64,000 bases of DNA from Pontibacter anaerobius (GTDB lineage: Bacteria; Bacteroidota; Bacteroidia; Cytophagales; Hymenobacteraceae): NCBI RefSeq assembly GCF_026241195.1, contig NZ_JAPFQO010000002.1, positions 372,001 through 436,000 of the forward strand, given 5' to 3'. This document shows positions 18,459 to 27,303 of this stretch, one piece after another. The notes beneath the pieces are model-generated. The model was not told the DNA's origin. It saw nothing but the letters and a program-made list of their open reading frames with translations, and did not search any database. Numbering within the stretch: the stretch's first letter is position 1; every line of letters starts with the position of its first letter. The position numbers and the translations under genes are program-made.

Positions 18459-18893
18459 TTAATGGATGGAAGTATGCCGATGGCCCTTCGGTTCCTCCGG
18501 AAGTATGAAGGGATTATAAGCGATTTCCCACAGGTTATCGTCCGGGTCGGCGACATAGCCGCTGTAGCCGCCCCAGAACACTTTCTCAGGATGTTTCACA
18601 ACGATGGCGCCCTTTTGCTCCAGTTCAGCCACCAGCTCATCCACCTCTTTTTCGGAACGCACGTTGTGCGCCAAGGAAAACTTCTTGAATCCGCTGCCTT
18701 CTGCGGACACTCCGGCATCATCGGCCAGCGACTCCTGCGGGAAAAGCGACAGTAAAATCCCGTTCAACTGAAAGAATACGATGCTTTCAGAGTCTGTCTC
18801 AACAGGCTGCCAGCCAAACACCTGCTGGTAAAAATCCTTGGATCGCTGCAGGTTTCTAACCCCAAGCGTGATCAATGTGATGCGTTGTTCCAT
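18459..18893 (-). CDS. VOC-superfamily (glyoxalase/bleomycin resistance-like) protein
   Basis: 144 residues with the paired beta-alpha-beta-beta-beta modules of the vicinal oxygen chelate fold: ITLITLGVRNLQRSKDFYQQVFGW at the front and GGYSGYVADPDDNLWEIAYNP at the back, the latter being the usual module ending with the metal-ligand Glu. No specific substrate is indicated. It sits between the two Add subunit genes on the same strand. Whether this is a functional link or chance insertion is unclear. Confidence 0.88.
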   Translation of the reverse strand: MEQRITLITLGVRNLQRSKDFYQQVFGWQPVETDSESIVFFQLNGILLSLFPQESLADDAGVSAEGSGFKKFSLAHNVRSEKEVDELVAELEQKGAIVVKHPEKVFWGGYSGYVADPDDNLWEIAYNPFILPEEPKGHRHTSIH

Positions 18894-18988
18894 GGTTGTC
18901 TATTGTTAAAATCTTAAATGCCTGTAGTCGGGTTGATGTGTATGTTTATACTTTACTGTATCTGATGAACTGTTCTGGCAGGTTAAAA

Positions 18989-21900
18989 TTAAAGCCCTAA
19001 GCCCAGCTGCTCCGTCTTTTTTCCGCCGTACTGCCACTCCTTCACCGCTTCTGTCTCGAAATAGTAGAGGATGCATTTAACTTTCTCGTAGCCCAGCTGC
19101 CTAAAGCGCACCGCGTAATGGTCCAGTTTATACTTGTGCTCCGGCTCGGGCGGCGGTGTTTTAAACTCTATCAATACCACTGTGTCACCGTCAAACACGA
19201 TGCGGTCGGGTTTGTAGAGGTAGGCGCGGGCATCCAGCACTTCCTTCTCGTGCTCCACCACCACCTGGTTTGTAAAGTAGCGGTTTAGATCGGGGTGCTT
19301 GAGCACGGAGGCCAGTTTTTGCTTTAGCTCCGGCTTTTCCCGCTCGCTGATAATCCCCTCGTACACCATTTGCCGCAGCACTTTATCCAGCTCCGGGGTA
19401 AAGGCGATGCGGGCCAGGGCGTAGTGCAGCTTGCGGTTTTGCTGGCGTTGCGCAGTCTGCGTCTCAAAGTCGAACACGTTGTTGGCGTGTTGCTTAATCT
19501 TCAGGCGCTGCTCCCAGTCGGCGGAGGCCAGGTGCTCCAGCAAGTATGAATTCTCGTCTGTCGGGCGGTGATGTATACTTTGCGGCTTGCCCTGCGCCAG
19601 CTGGTAGCAATGTTTCCCGAATTCCCATAGCTCCTTGTGCACCAGGTAACGGTAAAGCAGGTGGCTCACGTTCTTCGCCTGACCGTCCAGCTTCGGCGCT
19701 TTGCGCTCCTCCTGCAGGTCTTTGGCGTTGCCGATCAAATACAGCCTGTCGATGGGGCGGGTGAGGGCCACGTAGAGCATGTTCAGGTTCTCTATAAAGG
19801 TTTTCTCTATCTCGGTGCTGTATTGTTTGGCAAGAATGGTGTTCTCCAACTTAGAGCTTATGTTAACTGCCACGCTGCGCAGCTTGCCAGTCACGCTCAC
19901 CTCATCCGGCAGCGGGCTCCACATTAGCGAGCCGCGCTTGGGTTCAGTGCCCCAGTCTGCAAACGGGATGATCACGATGGGGTAGGCCAGTCCCTTTGAT
20001 TTGTGGATACTGGTGATGGTGATGGCGTTTCGGTCTTTGGGCGTGTTGATGCTCAGCTTGTCTTTCTGCACATCCCAGTATGCCAGGAAATTGTTCAGGT
20101 TATTGCTGTGCTTCAGGCTGTACTCCAGCACCAGGTCCAGGAAGCGGAACAGGTACTCGCTCTCGTTGTTCTTGCCCAGCAGGTCAAAAATGCGGATTAG
20201 CTTCTCCGTCAGCTCATAAATGGAGAGGTTTCCGGTTTCGCGCTCCTGCACATCAAAATCAAACAGCCGCAACTGATCAAAGAAAGACTGGTTCTCCTTG
20301 TCGTTGGCGATATCAGCGATGGTCTTGGTCATCTCCACATCCGGAATCACGCCCAGCGACACCTTGCACACCAGGTATAGCGCCTCAGATTTGGCCAGGG
20401 AATCATTAGGCCGGTTAAAGACCCGGAACATGGCGATGATCAGGTTAATGACCTCGGCAAACTGCAGCGAGAGCGAGTCTTGTGAGATGATGTCAAACTT
20501 GCGCTCCTTCAGGAAATTGGCGATCAGCTTGCTCTTTATATTGGTGCGGCAAAGTATAGCCATGTCTTTCAAGGTGTAGCCTTCGGCCATAGCCTGCTGC
20601 ACCAGGTGCAGCACCATATTCAGCGTGCTCTCGTCGTAAGTAAGCGCCTTTTCAGAAGTATAGCCGTCGTACAGTTGCTCGGTGCGTTCGCAGCTGTTCA
20701 GGTCATACTTCAGGTTCAGGTCATCATCATGCGTAAACATGATCTGGATATGGCCGCCGCTTTTGTCGCTGCCCGGGGGCACTTGCTGCGCAAAGTCCTT
20801 GTCGTAAATGGAGGTGAACATGCCGAACTCCTGGTGCTCCTGGCTGATGAACGTGAAGAGCTCGTTGTTAAAGTCGATGATCTCGGAGCGGCTGCGGTAG
20901 TTCACGCTCAGGTTCTGCGGCTGCAGCGCCTGGTCCACCGACTCATACCGTTCCCGGATCAGCGGCCCGTGGCGGCGGTTCTCGTACAGTTGGCGTGTGT
21001 TGTTTTTATAGAGATGCAGAATCTGCTCCATCTCGCCGCCGCGCCAACGGTAAATGGCCTGCTTGGCGTCACCAACCACCATGCTGAAGTGCCCGGAAGC
21101 CAGGGCATTATCCACCAACGGCAGCAGGTTGTTCCATTGCAGCACCGAGGTGTCCTGAAACTCGTCGATCAGGATGTGCCTGTACTTCTCGCCCAGCCTT
21201 TCATAGATAAACGGCACCGGCTCTTTCAGCACAATATCAATGATGCGCTTGTTGAACTCGGAGATATGCACTGTGTTCTTGTCCAGCTTGATCTCCTGCA
21301 GGCATTTTTCCAGCTCGTTCAGCAAGGATACTTTATAGAGGTGCGGCACCACCTGCTGCACTAGCGTAAAAGTGGCGGCGTACTGCTCTTTTATACTTTC
21401 GATGTGATAGTACAGGTCCGTGAGCGGCTGTTTTATACTTTCTATTTGCGCTTTGGCATAGGCAGAGGCTTTGCCGCCGAACCACTTATCATCCTCAATC
21501 GTTTTCTGCGCGTTGCTGTTGCTGTAGTTCAGGTCTACCTCTTTCAGCCACTTGTTAAAGTATGACCATATGCCGCGGTTGCCCTGGTACAGGTCGGCAG
21601 GGGAGACGTCGGCTTTCTCGAACAGCTGCATGGCCTGCTGCGCCGCTTCTTCCACCGTTTCAGCTACCTGCTGCTGTACAAGGAAGAGCTGCTCCCGCAC
21701 CTCCCGAAAACTCTCCAGGCTCAGTTGCTGCAGGTCGGTGATGGCTTCGTATACCTGCTCGTTCAGGAGGTTCTTGGCAAAGTCCCTCAGGTCGTCGGGC
21801 AGCATAGTCCAGCTTTTCCCTTCGCGGGCTTTCTCCAGCGCATACTGCTCCAGGGTTTGTGAGAGCAGGTCGTCTTTCGAGTCGGTTACTTTATCGAGCA

Positions 21901-22387
21901 GTAGCGACACGGCAGTGCTGACCAGCGTATTGGAGTCCAGGTCCACCTCAAAGTTTTGAGGGATGTTGAGCTCTCTGGTAAAAGCCTGCACGATCTTGTT
22001 CACGAAACTATCGATGGTGCTCACGCTAAAGTCGGAGTAGTTATAGAGTATCTGCCGGAAAAGCACGGCTGCCCTTTTCCGAACCTCCTCCACATCGAAC
22101 TGCTCCTCCGGGTACTCATTCTGTAACTCTTCCGTTATCTGGCGCAACAGGTTTTCGCTTTTCTGCTTGTCTTTTTCCGGCAGGCTGGTGTCGTTGAACT
22201 GGCGAAGCGCGGCCATGATGCGCTCCTTCATTTCGGCAGCGGCATCGTTGGTGAAGGTGATAGCCAGTATGCCGCGGTAGTAGTCCGGGTCGGAGGTGTG
22301 CAGGGCCAGCTTCAGGTATTCCTTGGTCAGGTTATAGGTTTTGCCGGAGCCGGCAGAGGAGGAGTATATCTTAAAGACAGATGGCAT
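18989..22387 (-). CDS. addA: AddA-like UvrD/RecB helicase-nuclease
   Basis: 1132-residue superfamily 1A helicase fused to a RecB-type nuclease, for DNA double-strand break repair and recombination. Motifs: Walker A SSAGSGKT (10-17), AITFTNDAAAEMKERI, Walker B LIDEFQDTS (about 406-414), AIYRWRGGE, VNYRSRSEIIDFN, TIHKSKGLAYP and MLYVALTRPIDRLYL. The C-terminal nuclease carries YKPDRIVFDGDTVVLIEFKT around 1055-1075, with the Asp and the ExK needed for PD-(D/E)XK catalysis, so it should be active. Pairs with the AddB-like gene about 750 bases downstream on the same strand. Confidence 0.88.
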   Translation of the reverse strand: MPSVFKIYSSSAGSGKTYNLTKEYLKLALHTSDPDYYRGILAITFTNDAAAEMKERIMAALRQFNDTSLPEKDKQKSENLLRQITEELQNEYPEEQFDVEEVRKRAAVLFRQILYNYSDFSVSTIDSFVNKIVQAFTRELNIPQNFEVDLDSNTLVSTAVSLLLDKVTDSKDDLLSQTLEQYALEKAREGKSWTMLPDDLRDFAKNLLNEQVYEAITDLQQLSLESFREVREQLFLVQQQVAETVEEAAQQAMQLFEKADVSPADLYQGNRGIWSYFNKWLKEVDLNYSNSNAQKTIEDDKWFGGKASAYAKAQIESIKQPLTDLYYHIESIKEQYAATFTLVQQVVPHLYKVSLLNELEKCLQEIKLDKNTVHISEFNKRIIDIVLKEPVPFIYERLGEKYRHILIDEFQDTSVLQWNNLLPLVDNALASGHFSMVVGDAKQAIYRWRGGEMEQILHLYKNNTRQLYENRRHGPLIRERYESVDQALQPQNLSVNYRSRSEIIDFNNELFTFISQEHQEFGMFTSIYDKDFAQQVPPGSDKSGGHIQIMFTHDDDLNLKYDLNSCERTEQLYDGYTSEKALTYDESTLNMVLHLVQQAMAEGYTLKDMAILCRTNIKSKLIANFLKERKFDIISQDSLSLQFAEVINLIIAMFRVFNRPNDSLAKSEALYLVCKVSLGVIPDVEMTKTIADIANDKENQSFFDQLRLFDFDVQERETGNLSIYELTEKLIRIFDLLGKNNESEYLFRFLDLVLEYSLKHSNNLNNFLAYWDVQKDKLSINTPKDRNAITITSIHKSKGLAYPIVIIPFADWGTEPKRGSLMWSPLPDEVSVTGKLRSVAVNISSKLENTILAKQYSTEIEKTFIENLNMLYVALTRPIDRLYLIGNAKDLQEERKAPKLDGQAKNVSHLLYRYLVHKELWEFGKHCYQLAQGKPQSIHHRPTDENSYLLEHLASADWEQRLKIKQHANNVFDFETQTAQRQQNRKLHYALARIAFTPELDKVLRQMVYEGIISEREKPELKQKLASVLKHPDLNRYFTNQVVVEHEKEVLDARAYLYKPDRIVFDGDTVVLIEFKTPPPEPEHKYKLDHYAVRFRQLGYEKVKCILYYFETEAVKEWQYGGKKTEQLGLGL

Positions 22388-22559
22388 GGCAGTGGTATCT
22401 ATACTTTAAAGATACAGTTTTGCCAGCGCATGTATCAAGTATAAGGCTAAAAATATTAGCAAAAAAGGTGTAAGTGTAACAGCAGCAAGAGAATAAAAAA
22501 AGAGCCTCCGCCTGTTTCAGGTCAGAGACTCTTGTAATCTTTGCAAAACCTTACAGCTT

Positions 22560-23096
22560 TTAGCCAGCATACACCAGCTCTCCCTTTGCTTCCTGTGAAA
22601 TAGGGGCGAAGTCTTTTACGCAAACATGGTACATGATACGGGCCATAGATAGCGAGTAGTCTGTGATCAGGCAGCGCTGTTGCTCGGCACTTATCAGGGC
22701 TTTGCTTGTGCCCAGGTTAAATTTGTTCAGTTCAATTACCTCATCAAAGTTCTGGCGCAGTGTTTTCAGGGCTTTAAAGGAGGGCTCGTTGTAGTACAGT
22801 GGGATAACCTGGCACACCGCGTAGCTTCCTTTTTTGCGCTCCTGAGCTATCAGTTCACAAAGTGCTTCTATATTCGTTCTGTCTACGTCCGACAGGATCA
22901 CATAGAACACATTGCGGCGGTCAGCATTCAGGGCTTTGGCAGGCGCACTGCCTAGCAGCATGTTACGGCTGATCTTAGCACCTTTGTGGTAGGTTTCATC
23001 TTTTAAAATCTTGTTGTGGATTTTAAAAGCAAGCGCACCTGATGCGATAAGGTTGAAGTCTTTACCTTTGGTCGAGATTTTGGAGAAGTGCAACAT
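22560..23096 (-). CDS. Uncharacterised protein, possible degenerate tubulin/FtsZ-like fold
   Basis: 178 residues, soluble, no signal. I do not recognise a family with certainty. The run NVFYVILSDVDRTNIEALCEL, then AVCQVIPLYYNEPSFKALKTL and NFDEVIELNKF has the pattern of FtsZ strands S4-H4-S5-H5-S6 (VTKPFSFEG...R...L..VDTLIVIPN), but the GTP-binding GGGTGTG loop is absent. If this is right the protein is a GTPase-dead relative. Single gene upstream of the addA-like gene (172 bases), preceded by a long AT-rich gap. Confidence 0.7.
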   Translation of the reverse strand: MLHFSKISTKGKDFNLIASGALAFKIHNKILKDETYHKGAKISRNMLLGSAPAKALNADRRNVFYVILSDVDRTNIEALCELIAQERKKGSYAVCQVIPLYYNEPSFKALKTLRQNFDEVIELNKFNLGTSKALISAEQQRCLITDYSLSMARIMYHVCVKDFAPISQEAKGELVYAG

Positions 23097-23739
23097 AATA
23101 CCGGGCTTAATGATTTAAAAATATTTTCTATATATTATAAGAATCTTTATAGCTTTCAGAATAAACACTAAAATGCTGTTACATAGTCGCTTGCAAGCTT
23201 GTTAGCGTTGCAAAATGCTTTGTAGTGATGCAATTTTCTGGTAAGCGGATCAGGAAAAAAGGAACATTACTCTTAAAAATCTAACTGATTTTATGAGTAT
23301 ACTACGCAGGGTTTGTCTAAATAATTCACCATAAAATCTTATCCATGGCGAATAGGTGTATTTTACTGGTGAATATAAACTTTTAACGAGTGGTGATTAA
23401 GTTAGTTGCCTTTATTTTATATTTATTTAGAATTAAAGCGTAATTTAAGAGAAAAATTTAAGTATACATATTTAAATTATAAAAATGAGTAAAAGGACTG
23501 ATTTTGAGGGTGAAAATCTTAAAATGGTGTCCAATTAAGGATTTGTGGTAATTTATGGCAGGTATTAGTTAATTTGGAATTAAGTCAGTACCTTTGCACC
23601 TTATTTGGAACAGTCTGATTTACAGATAACTGGTTACTACACTGTTGGCTACTTAGTTGTTTTTATTTGTCGCTCTCTTAATTGCAGAGAATGGTTGATT
23701 AGCAGGCTGCCTCCAGATGTATCAGTTATAAAAAGTTAG
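23097..23739. other. 640-base AT-rich intergenic region with deaD leader
   Basis: The longest gap in the window, with GC content clearly below its neighbours. It contains the promoters of the divergent genes. On the plus strand TACCTTTG at 23589-23596 is a good -7 element, implying an untranslated leader of roughly 140 bases before the DEAD-box gene, which is longer than usual and consistent with cold-shock-type leader control. No protein-coding frame of note. Confidence 0.5.
23589..23596 (+). promoter_or_regulatory. Bacteroidota -7 element TACCTTTG of the DEAD-box gene
   Basis: Exact match to TAnnTTTG in the form TACCTTTGC common for housekeeping genes in this phylum. The -33 TTTG is not at the expected spacing (a TTTG at 23572 is too close). 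Confidence 0.55.
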
Positions 23740-25581
23740 ATGAACAAAATCAGATTTGAAGAGCTTCCGCTTTCGCCGGAAGTACAGCGTGCCATCGCTG
23801 ACATGGGTTTCGAAGAAGCCTCCCCAATCCAGACACAAGCAATCCCGGTTGTTTTAGAAGGAAAAGACATCATCGGCCAGGCCCAGACCGGCACTGGCAA
23901 AACCGCCGCTTTCGGCATCCCAACCATTGAAACCATTGACCCGAATGACCGTCGTGTGCAGGCGCTTATCTTATGCCCAACGCGCGAGCTGGCCATTCAG
24001 GTATCCGGAGAGATCCAGAAACTGGCAAAGTATAAGCCAGGAATCAGCGTGGTGCCTATTTATGGCGGCCAAAGCTACGACCGCCAGCTGCGCGCCCTTA
24101 AACAAGGTGTTCAGATCGTAATCGGTACGCCGGGCCGCGTGATGGACCACATTAACCGTGGCACCCTGCAACTGGACGGTGTGAAGAAGATCATACTTGA
24201 CGAAGCGGACGAAATGCTGGACATGGGCTTCCGTGAAGACATTGAGTATGTGCTGGAGCGTATTCCGGAAGATCGCCAGACAATCTTCTTCTCGGCTACT
24301 ATGTCTAAGCCGATTATGGAGATGACCAAGCGTTACCAGACCGACCCGGTTATTGTGAAAGTGGTACACCAGGAGCTGACCGTAACCAACATCGACCAGG
24401 CTTATTTTGAAGTACGTAACAGCGCCAAGCAGGAGGTTCTTTCCCGCTTGCTGGACATGTATAACATGAAGTCGGTGATCATCTTCTGTAACACGAAGCG
24501 TATGGTGGACGACCTGGTAAGCGGCCTGCAGGCTCGCGGCTATTTCTCAGACGCCCTGCATGGTGACCTGAACCAGAACCAGCGTACTGCCGTGATGAAC
24601 AAATTCAGAAACGGTACCCTTGAAATACTGGTAGCAACCGATGTGGCTGCCCGTGGACTTGACGTAGAGAATGTGGAGGCCGTGTTTAACTACGACCTGC
24701 CGCAGGACGAAGAATCTTATGTACACCGCATTGGCCGTACCGGCCGTGCCGGTAAGTCTGGCAAGGCATTCTCTTTTGTAGGAGGCCGCTCGGATGGTTA
24801 CAAACTGAAGGACATCATGCGCTATACCAAGGCGAAGATCGTGTTGCAGCAAGTCCCATCCCTGGAGGACGTAAACGAGATCCGCACCAATATTTTCTTC
24901 GACAAAGTGAAGGAAGTGCTGGAGAAGGGCCACCTGGCCAAGCACGTGGCGCGCATCGAGCGTTTTGTGAACGAGACAGAGGGCTACACCCCGCTTGACC
25001 TGGCTGCAGCGCTCCTGAAAATGAGCCTGAAGGAGCAGAAGGTGAAGGAGAAAGGTGCTGAGGCTGAAAAAGGCCTGAATGCTGCCAAAGAAGGTATGGA
25101 CCGCCTGTTCATCACTATCGGTAAGAAAGACCGCGTACACCCACGCGACCTGATCGACCTGTTGGCGCAGAACTCCAGCATTCCGGAAGGGCGTGTAGGC
25201 GATATTGATTTGTACGACAAGTTCAGCTTTGTAGAGGTGCCAACCGAATACACGGCTGAAATCGTGGAGAGCATTGGACGCGTGGAGTATGATGGCCGTA
25301 TGGTGATCGTTGAAAAGTCACAGAAGAAAGGTTCAGGCCCGAAAGAAGGCGGAGAAGACTTCGGCTTCGGTGGCGGCGGTGACCGTGGAGGAGACAGAGG
25401 CGGCCGCAGAGGCGGCGGCGGTTTCCGTGGCGGTGATCGTGACCGAGGTGGCGATCGCGGAGGTTTCGGCGGCGATCGTGGTGGCTTCAGAGACCGCCGT
25501 AGCGGCGGTGGCGGCGGCGACCGTGACCGAGGCGGCGATAGAAGAGGCGGCGGCGGCGGTTTCCGTAAAAGAAGGTTTTAA
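23740..25581 (+). CDS. deaD: DEAD-box RNA helicase with DbpA-type RNA-binding domain and RGG tail
   Basis: ATP-dependent RNA helicase for ribosome assembly and RNA unfolding, especially in the cold. 613 residues: Q motif (MGFEEASPIQTQAI), Walker A AQTGTGKT 48-55, PTRELAIQ, TPGR, DEAD 154-157, FFSATM, then the second RecA domain with ATDVAARGLD and HRIGRTGRAG. A DbpA-like RRM follows (about 455-525, DRLFITIGKK...DKFSFVEV). Residues from about 540 to 613 are a low-complexity GGDRGG/RGG tail ending RKRRF, likely disordered and RNA-binding, with potential for condensates. Long leader and own terminator; a single-gene unit. Confidence 0.95.
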   Translation: MNKIRFEELPLSPEVQRAIADMGFEEASPIQTQAIPVVLEGKDIIGQAQTGTGKTAAFGIPTIETIDPNDRRVQALILCPTRELAIQVSGEIQKLAKYKPGISVVPIYGGQSYDRQLRALKQGVQIVIGTPGRVMDHINRGTLQLDGVKKIILDEADEMLDMGFREDIEYVLERIPEDRQTIFFSATMSKPIMEMTKRYQTDPVIVKVVHQELTVTNIDQAYFEVRNSAKQEVLSRLLDMYNMKSVIIFCNTKRMVDDLVSGLQARGYFSDALHGDLNQNQRTAVMNKFRNGTLEILVATDVAARGLDVENVEAVFNYDLPQDEESYVHRIGRTGRAGKSGKAFSFVGGRSDGYKLKDIMRYTKAKIVLQQVPSLEDVNEIRTNIFFDKVKEVLEKGHLAKHVARIERFVNETEGYTPLDLAAALLKMSLKEQKVKEKGAEAEKGLNAAKEGMDRLFITIGKKDRVHPRDLIDLLAQNSSIPEGRVGDIDLYDKFSFVEVPTEYTAEIVESIGRVEYDGRMVIVEKSQKKGSGPKEGGEDFGFGGGGDRGGDRGGRRGGGGFRGGDRDRGGDRGGFGGDRGGFRDRRSGGGGGDRDRGGDRRGGGGGFRKRRF

Positions 25582-25669
25582 TCTTTCATTTTGCTGAAAC
25601 ACTGCATTTTACTGCACGTATAAATAAATGTAATCAGCGCAAGAAGTGTTAAACTTCCGAGCTTGAAGA

Positions 25670-25698
25670 AAAGGCCGACTTGAAACGTCGGCCTTTTT
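25670..25698 (+). terminator. Terminator of deaD
   Basis: Ten-base-pair stem AAAGGCCGAC / GTCGGCCTTT with a 7-base loop, then five T. Confidence 0.9.
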
Positions 25699-25739
25699 GA
25701 TTTAAAAATTTTTCAGAAAAGCATAACCTAATTTTAGCC

Positions 25740-25846
25740 CGTCCGTTAATAGAGTATCATAAAAAGGTTGGAAGATTAAGCTGACTGTTAACGCAGTTAG
25801 ATATGACAAGGGTAACATCAGACGGATGTTGCCCTTGTTGTTTTTT
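25740..25846 (+). ncRNA. Candidate small RNA between deaD terminator and the next gene
   Basis: A second complete terminator (below) lies 110 bases after the deaD terminator with no coding frame between them. An imperfect promoter-like TAATTTTA occurs near 25730. The interval could be a small non-coding transcript of about 100 bases ending at 25846. Alternatively the second hairpin is just a back-up terminator. Confidence 0.25.
25807..25846 (+). terminator. Second terminator downstream of deaD
   Basis: Thirteen-base-pair stem CAAGGGTAACATC / GATGTTGCCCTTG (one G-T pair) with a 5-base loop and a TTGTTTTTT tail on the plus strand. Confidence 0.8.
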
Positions 25847-25869
25847 AAAGGCTTTCATTTCTGTATAAC

Positions 25870-26658
25870 TTAGCTTTTTGGGGAGCTCAGGTTATAGTCT
25901 ACCTTTTTGATGATGGCCCTGAAGTACTCGAAATCCTGGTTATCGGGCATATGCCAGACCGCCCTGATTGATGTAGGCATTCTTATGCCGTTCCGCTCTT
26001 CAAATTTTTCATAAAAAGCAGACCAGGGCCTGCGCACATATTCTGCGCCCTCCGAGAAAAACCTGTCTTCTGTCTTGAACCTATGCAGCTGGTTGTTTTT
26101 GTTGAAGTAAAACTCTCCGGTTACTGTCATGCCTGCATCTGTTAAGCTGGCCTTTATGTGGTCGGCTGCTATAGCCTGCCAGCTAATGTTATTCTGCAGC
26201 AACGCTGCAGGCAGCAAGATTGATTCTGCCAGGTAAGTTACCAGAGCAGCACGGTCCATTTCCATCCCTGAGTTTTTATTGATTGTTAGGCCGGCAAGCT
26301 TCACGTGCATGTCTCCATGGCCGTGCTGGTACCTGTCTATGGCTCCAAACTGTACAAAACCATACAGTTTGCTCTGCAGTAGCGCAATACGGACAGGAGG
26401 ATAGGCCGAATTGAATTGCTGACAGGTAAGGTGCAGCCATTTTTTGCCCGGCTTCATCTTTATTTCAGCGTCTTCAAAGTGTAACAGGATGTTTTGATGT
26501 TTTGGGCTCCCGATATACCCGCAGGACTCCAAGTAGTTCTTAAGTATAAAAGGTATGTTGTTAAAATCTTGATGCGTAAAATATTTACGTGGGTGATCCA
26601 AGTAGTTATCTGCCAGCGCTTCTTTCAACCCCTCCTCATATAACTTTCTAAGAGACAT
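25870..26658 (-). CDS. DUF6544 (DUF6920)-like protein
   Basis: 262 residues, no signal peptide. The pattern of a basic, aromatic-rich N-terminal half with KLYGFVQFGAIDRYQHGHGDMHVKLAGL followed by GMEMDRAALVTYLAESILLPAALL is that of the family annotated as DUF6544, whose members are found widely in Bacteroidota and Actinobacteria with no known function. The C-terminal half ends RMPTSIRAVWHMPDNQDFEYFRAIIKKVDYN, predicted mostly beta. Single gene, divergent context on neither side; convergent with the deaD region. Confidence 0.65.
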   Translation of the reverse strand: MSLRKLYEEGLKEALADNYLDHPRKYFTHQDFNNIPFILKNYLESCGYIGSPKHQNILLHFEDAEIKMKPGKKWLHLTCQQFNSAYPPVRIALLQSKLYGFVQFGAIDRYQHGHGDMHVKLAGLTINKNSGMEMDRAALVTYLAESILLPAALLQNNISWQAIAADHIKASLTDAGMTVTGEFYFNKNNQLHRFKTEDRFFSEGAEYVRRPWSAFYEKFEERNGIRMPTSIRAVWHMPDNQDFEYFRAIIKKVDYNLSSPKS

Positions 26659-26726
26659 AGGCTTTATATTTAACTGAGAAAAAATCCCCTATAGTTATAA
26701 ACGCAAACAAACAGAGTAAAGGGCAC

Positions 26727-26753
26727 AAAAAAAGGAGCCTTACAGCTCCTTTT
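26727..26753 (-). terminator. Terminator of the PA2169-family gene
   Basis: Nine-base-pair stem AAAAGGAGC / GCTCCTTTT with a 6-base loop; on the minus strand a run of seven T follows. Confidence 0.85.
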
Positions 26754-26772
26754 AGTGAGAGATTCGATATTT

Positions 26773-27222
26773 TTAGTCTCTAGCAGCATCTCGCAGTGAG
26801 CGGATGTGGTCGTGGGCGTGTTTCACATCCATGTACTGCTGCTCAATAATCTGCTTCAGCTGTGCAGGAAGGTCTTTTTCAAGAGCTTCCTTATAGGCTT
26901 TTACTGCATAGTCCTCGCCGCGCTCGCACTCTTCCAGCACGCGCACCCTGTCTCTAGAAGTAAGCGCAGATTTCAGGTCGATCCAGGCACGGTGCATGGT
27001 GCCTTCAATGGAGCTGGACTCATCATCTACGTGGCCCATTTTGTGCAGTTGATCCTGCAGCTCCGTGATCATGCTGTCGCGCTGCACGGCATACTTGCGG
27101 AACAGGTCTTTCAGATCCTGGTCCTCCACATCCTCCGATGCTGTTTTGTAGCCTTTGGCACCATCTTTACAACGCTCAATCAGGTGGTGTACAGTGGACT
27201 GTACTTCTTTATTAATTTCCAT
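26773..27222 (-). CDS. PA2169-family four-helix-bundle protein (DUF2383)
   Basis: 149 residues, all helical, resembling ferritin-like stress proteins: STVHHLIERCKDGAKGYKTASEDV at the front, LKDLFRKYAVQRDSMITELQDQL in helix two and IIEQQYMDVKHAHDHIRSLRD at the end. The family is linked to stress and stationary phase; enzymatic activity is not established. Single gene with own terminator. Confidence 0.88.
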   Translation of the reverse strand: MEINKEVQSTVHHLIERCKDGAKGYKTASEDVEDQDLKDLFRKYAVQRDSMITELQDQLHKMGHVDDESSSIEGTMHRAWIDLKSALTSRDRVRVLEECERGEDYAVKAYKEALEKDLPAQLKQIIEQQYMDVKHAHDHIRSLRDAARD

Positions 27223-27303
27223 AGTTTTATCAGTTTTGTTCTAATATGCATTAATACTGATATGGAAGTGCTTTGGTTGCCAATTAGGGCGCTTGAACGA
27301 AAT

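Noticed and set aside
25310-25602. Long Ala/Thr/Val-rich open frames on both strands over the deaD tail
   Set aside because: They are shadows of the GGDRGG-coding repeat; the reading frame of the helicase explains the sequence.
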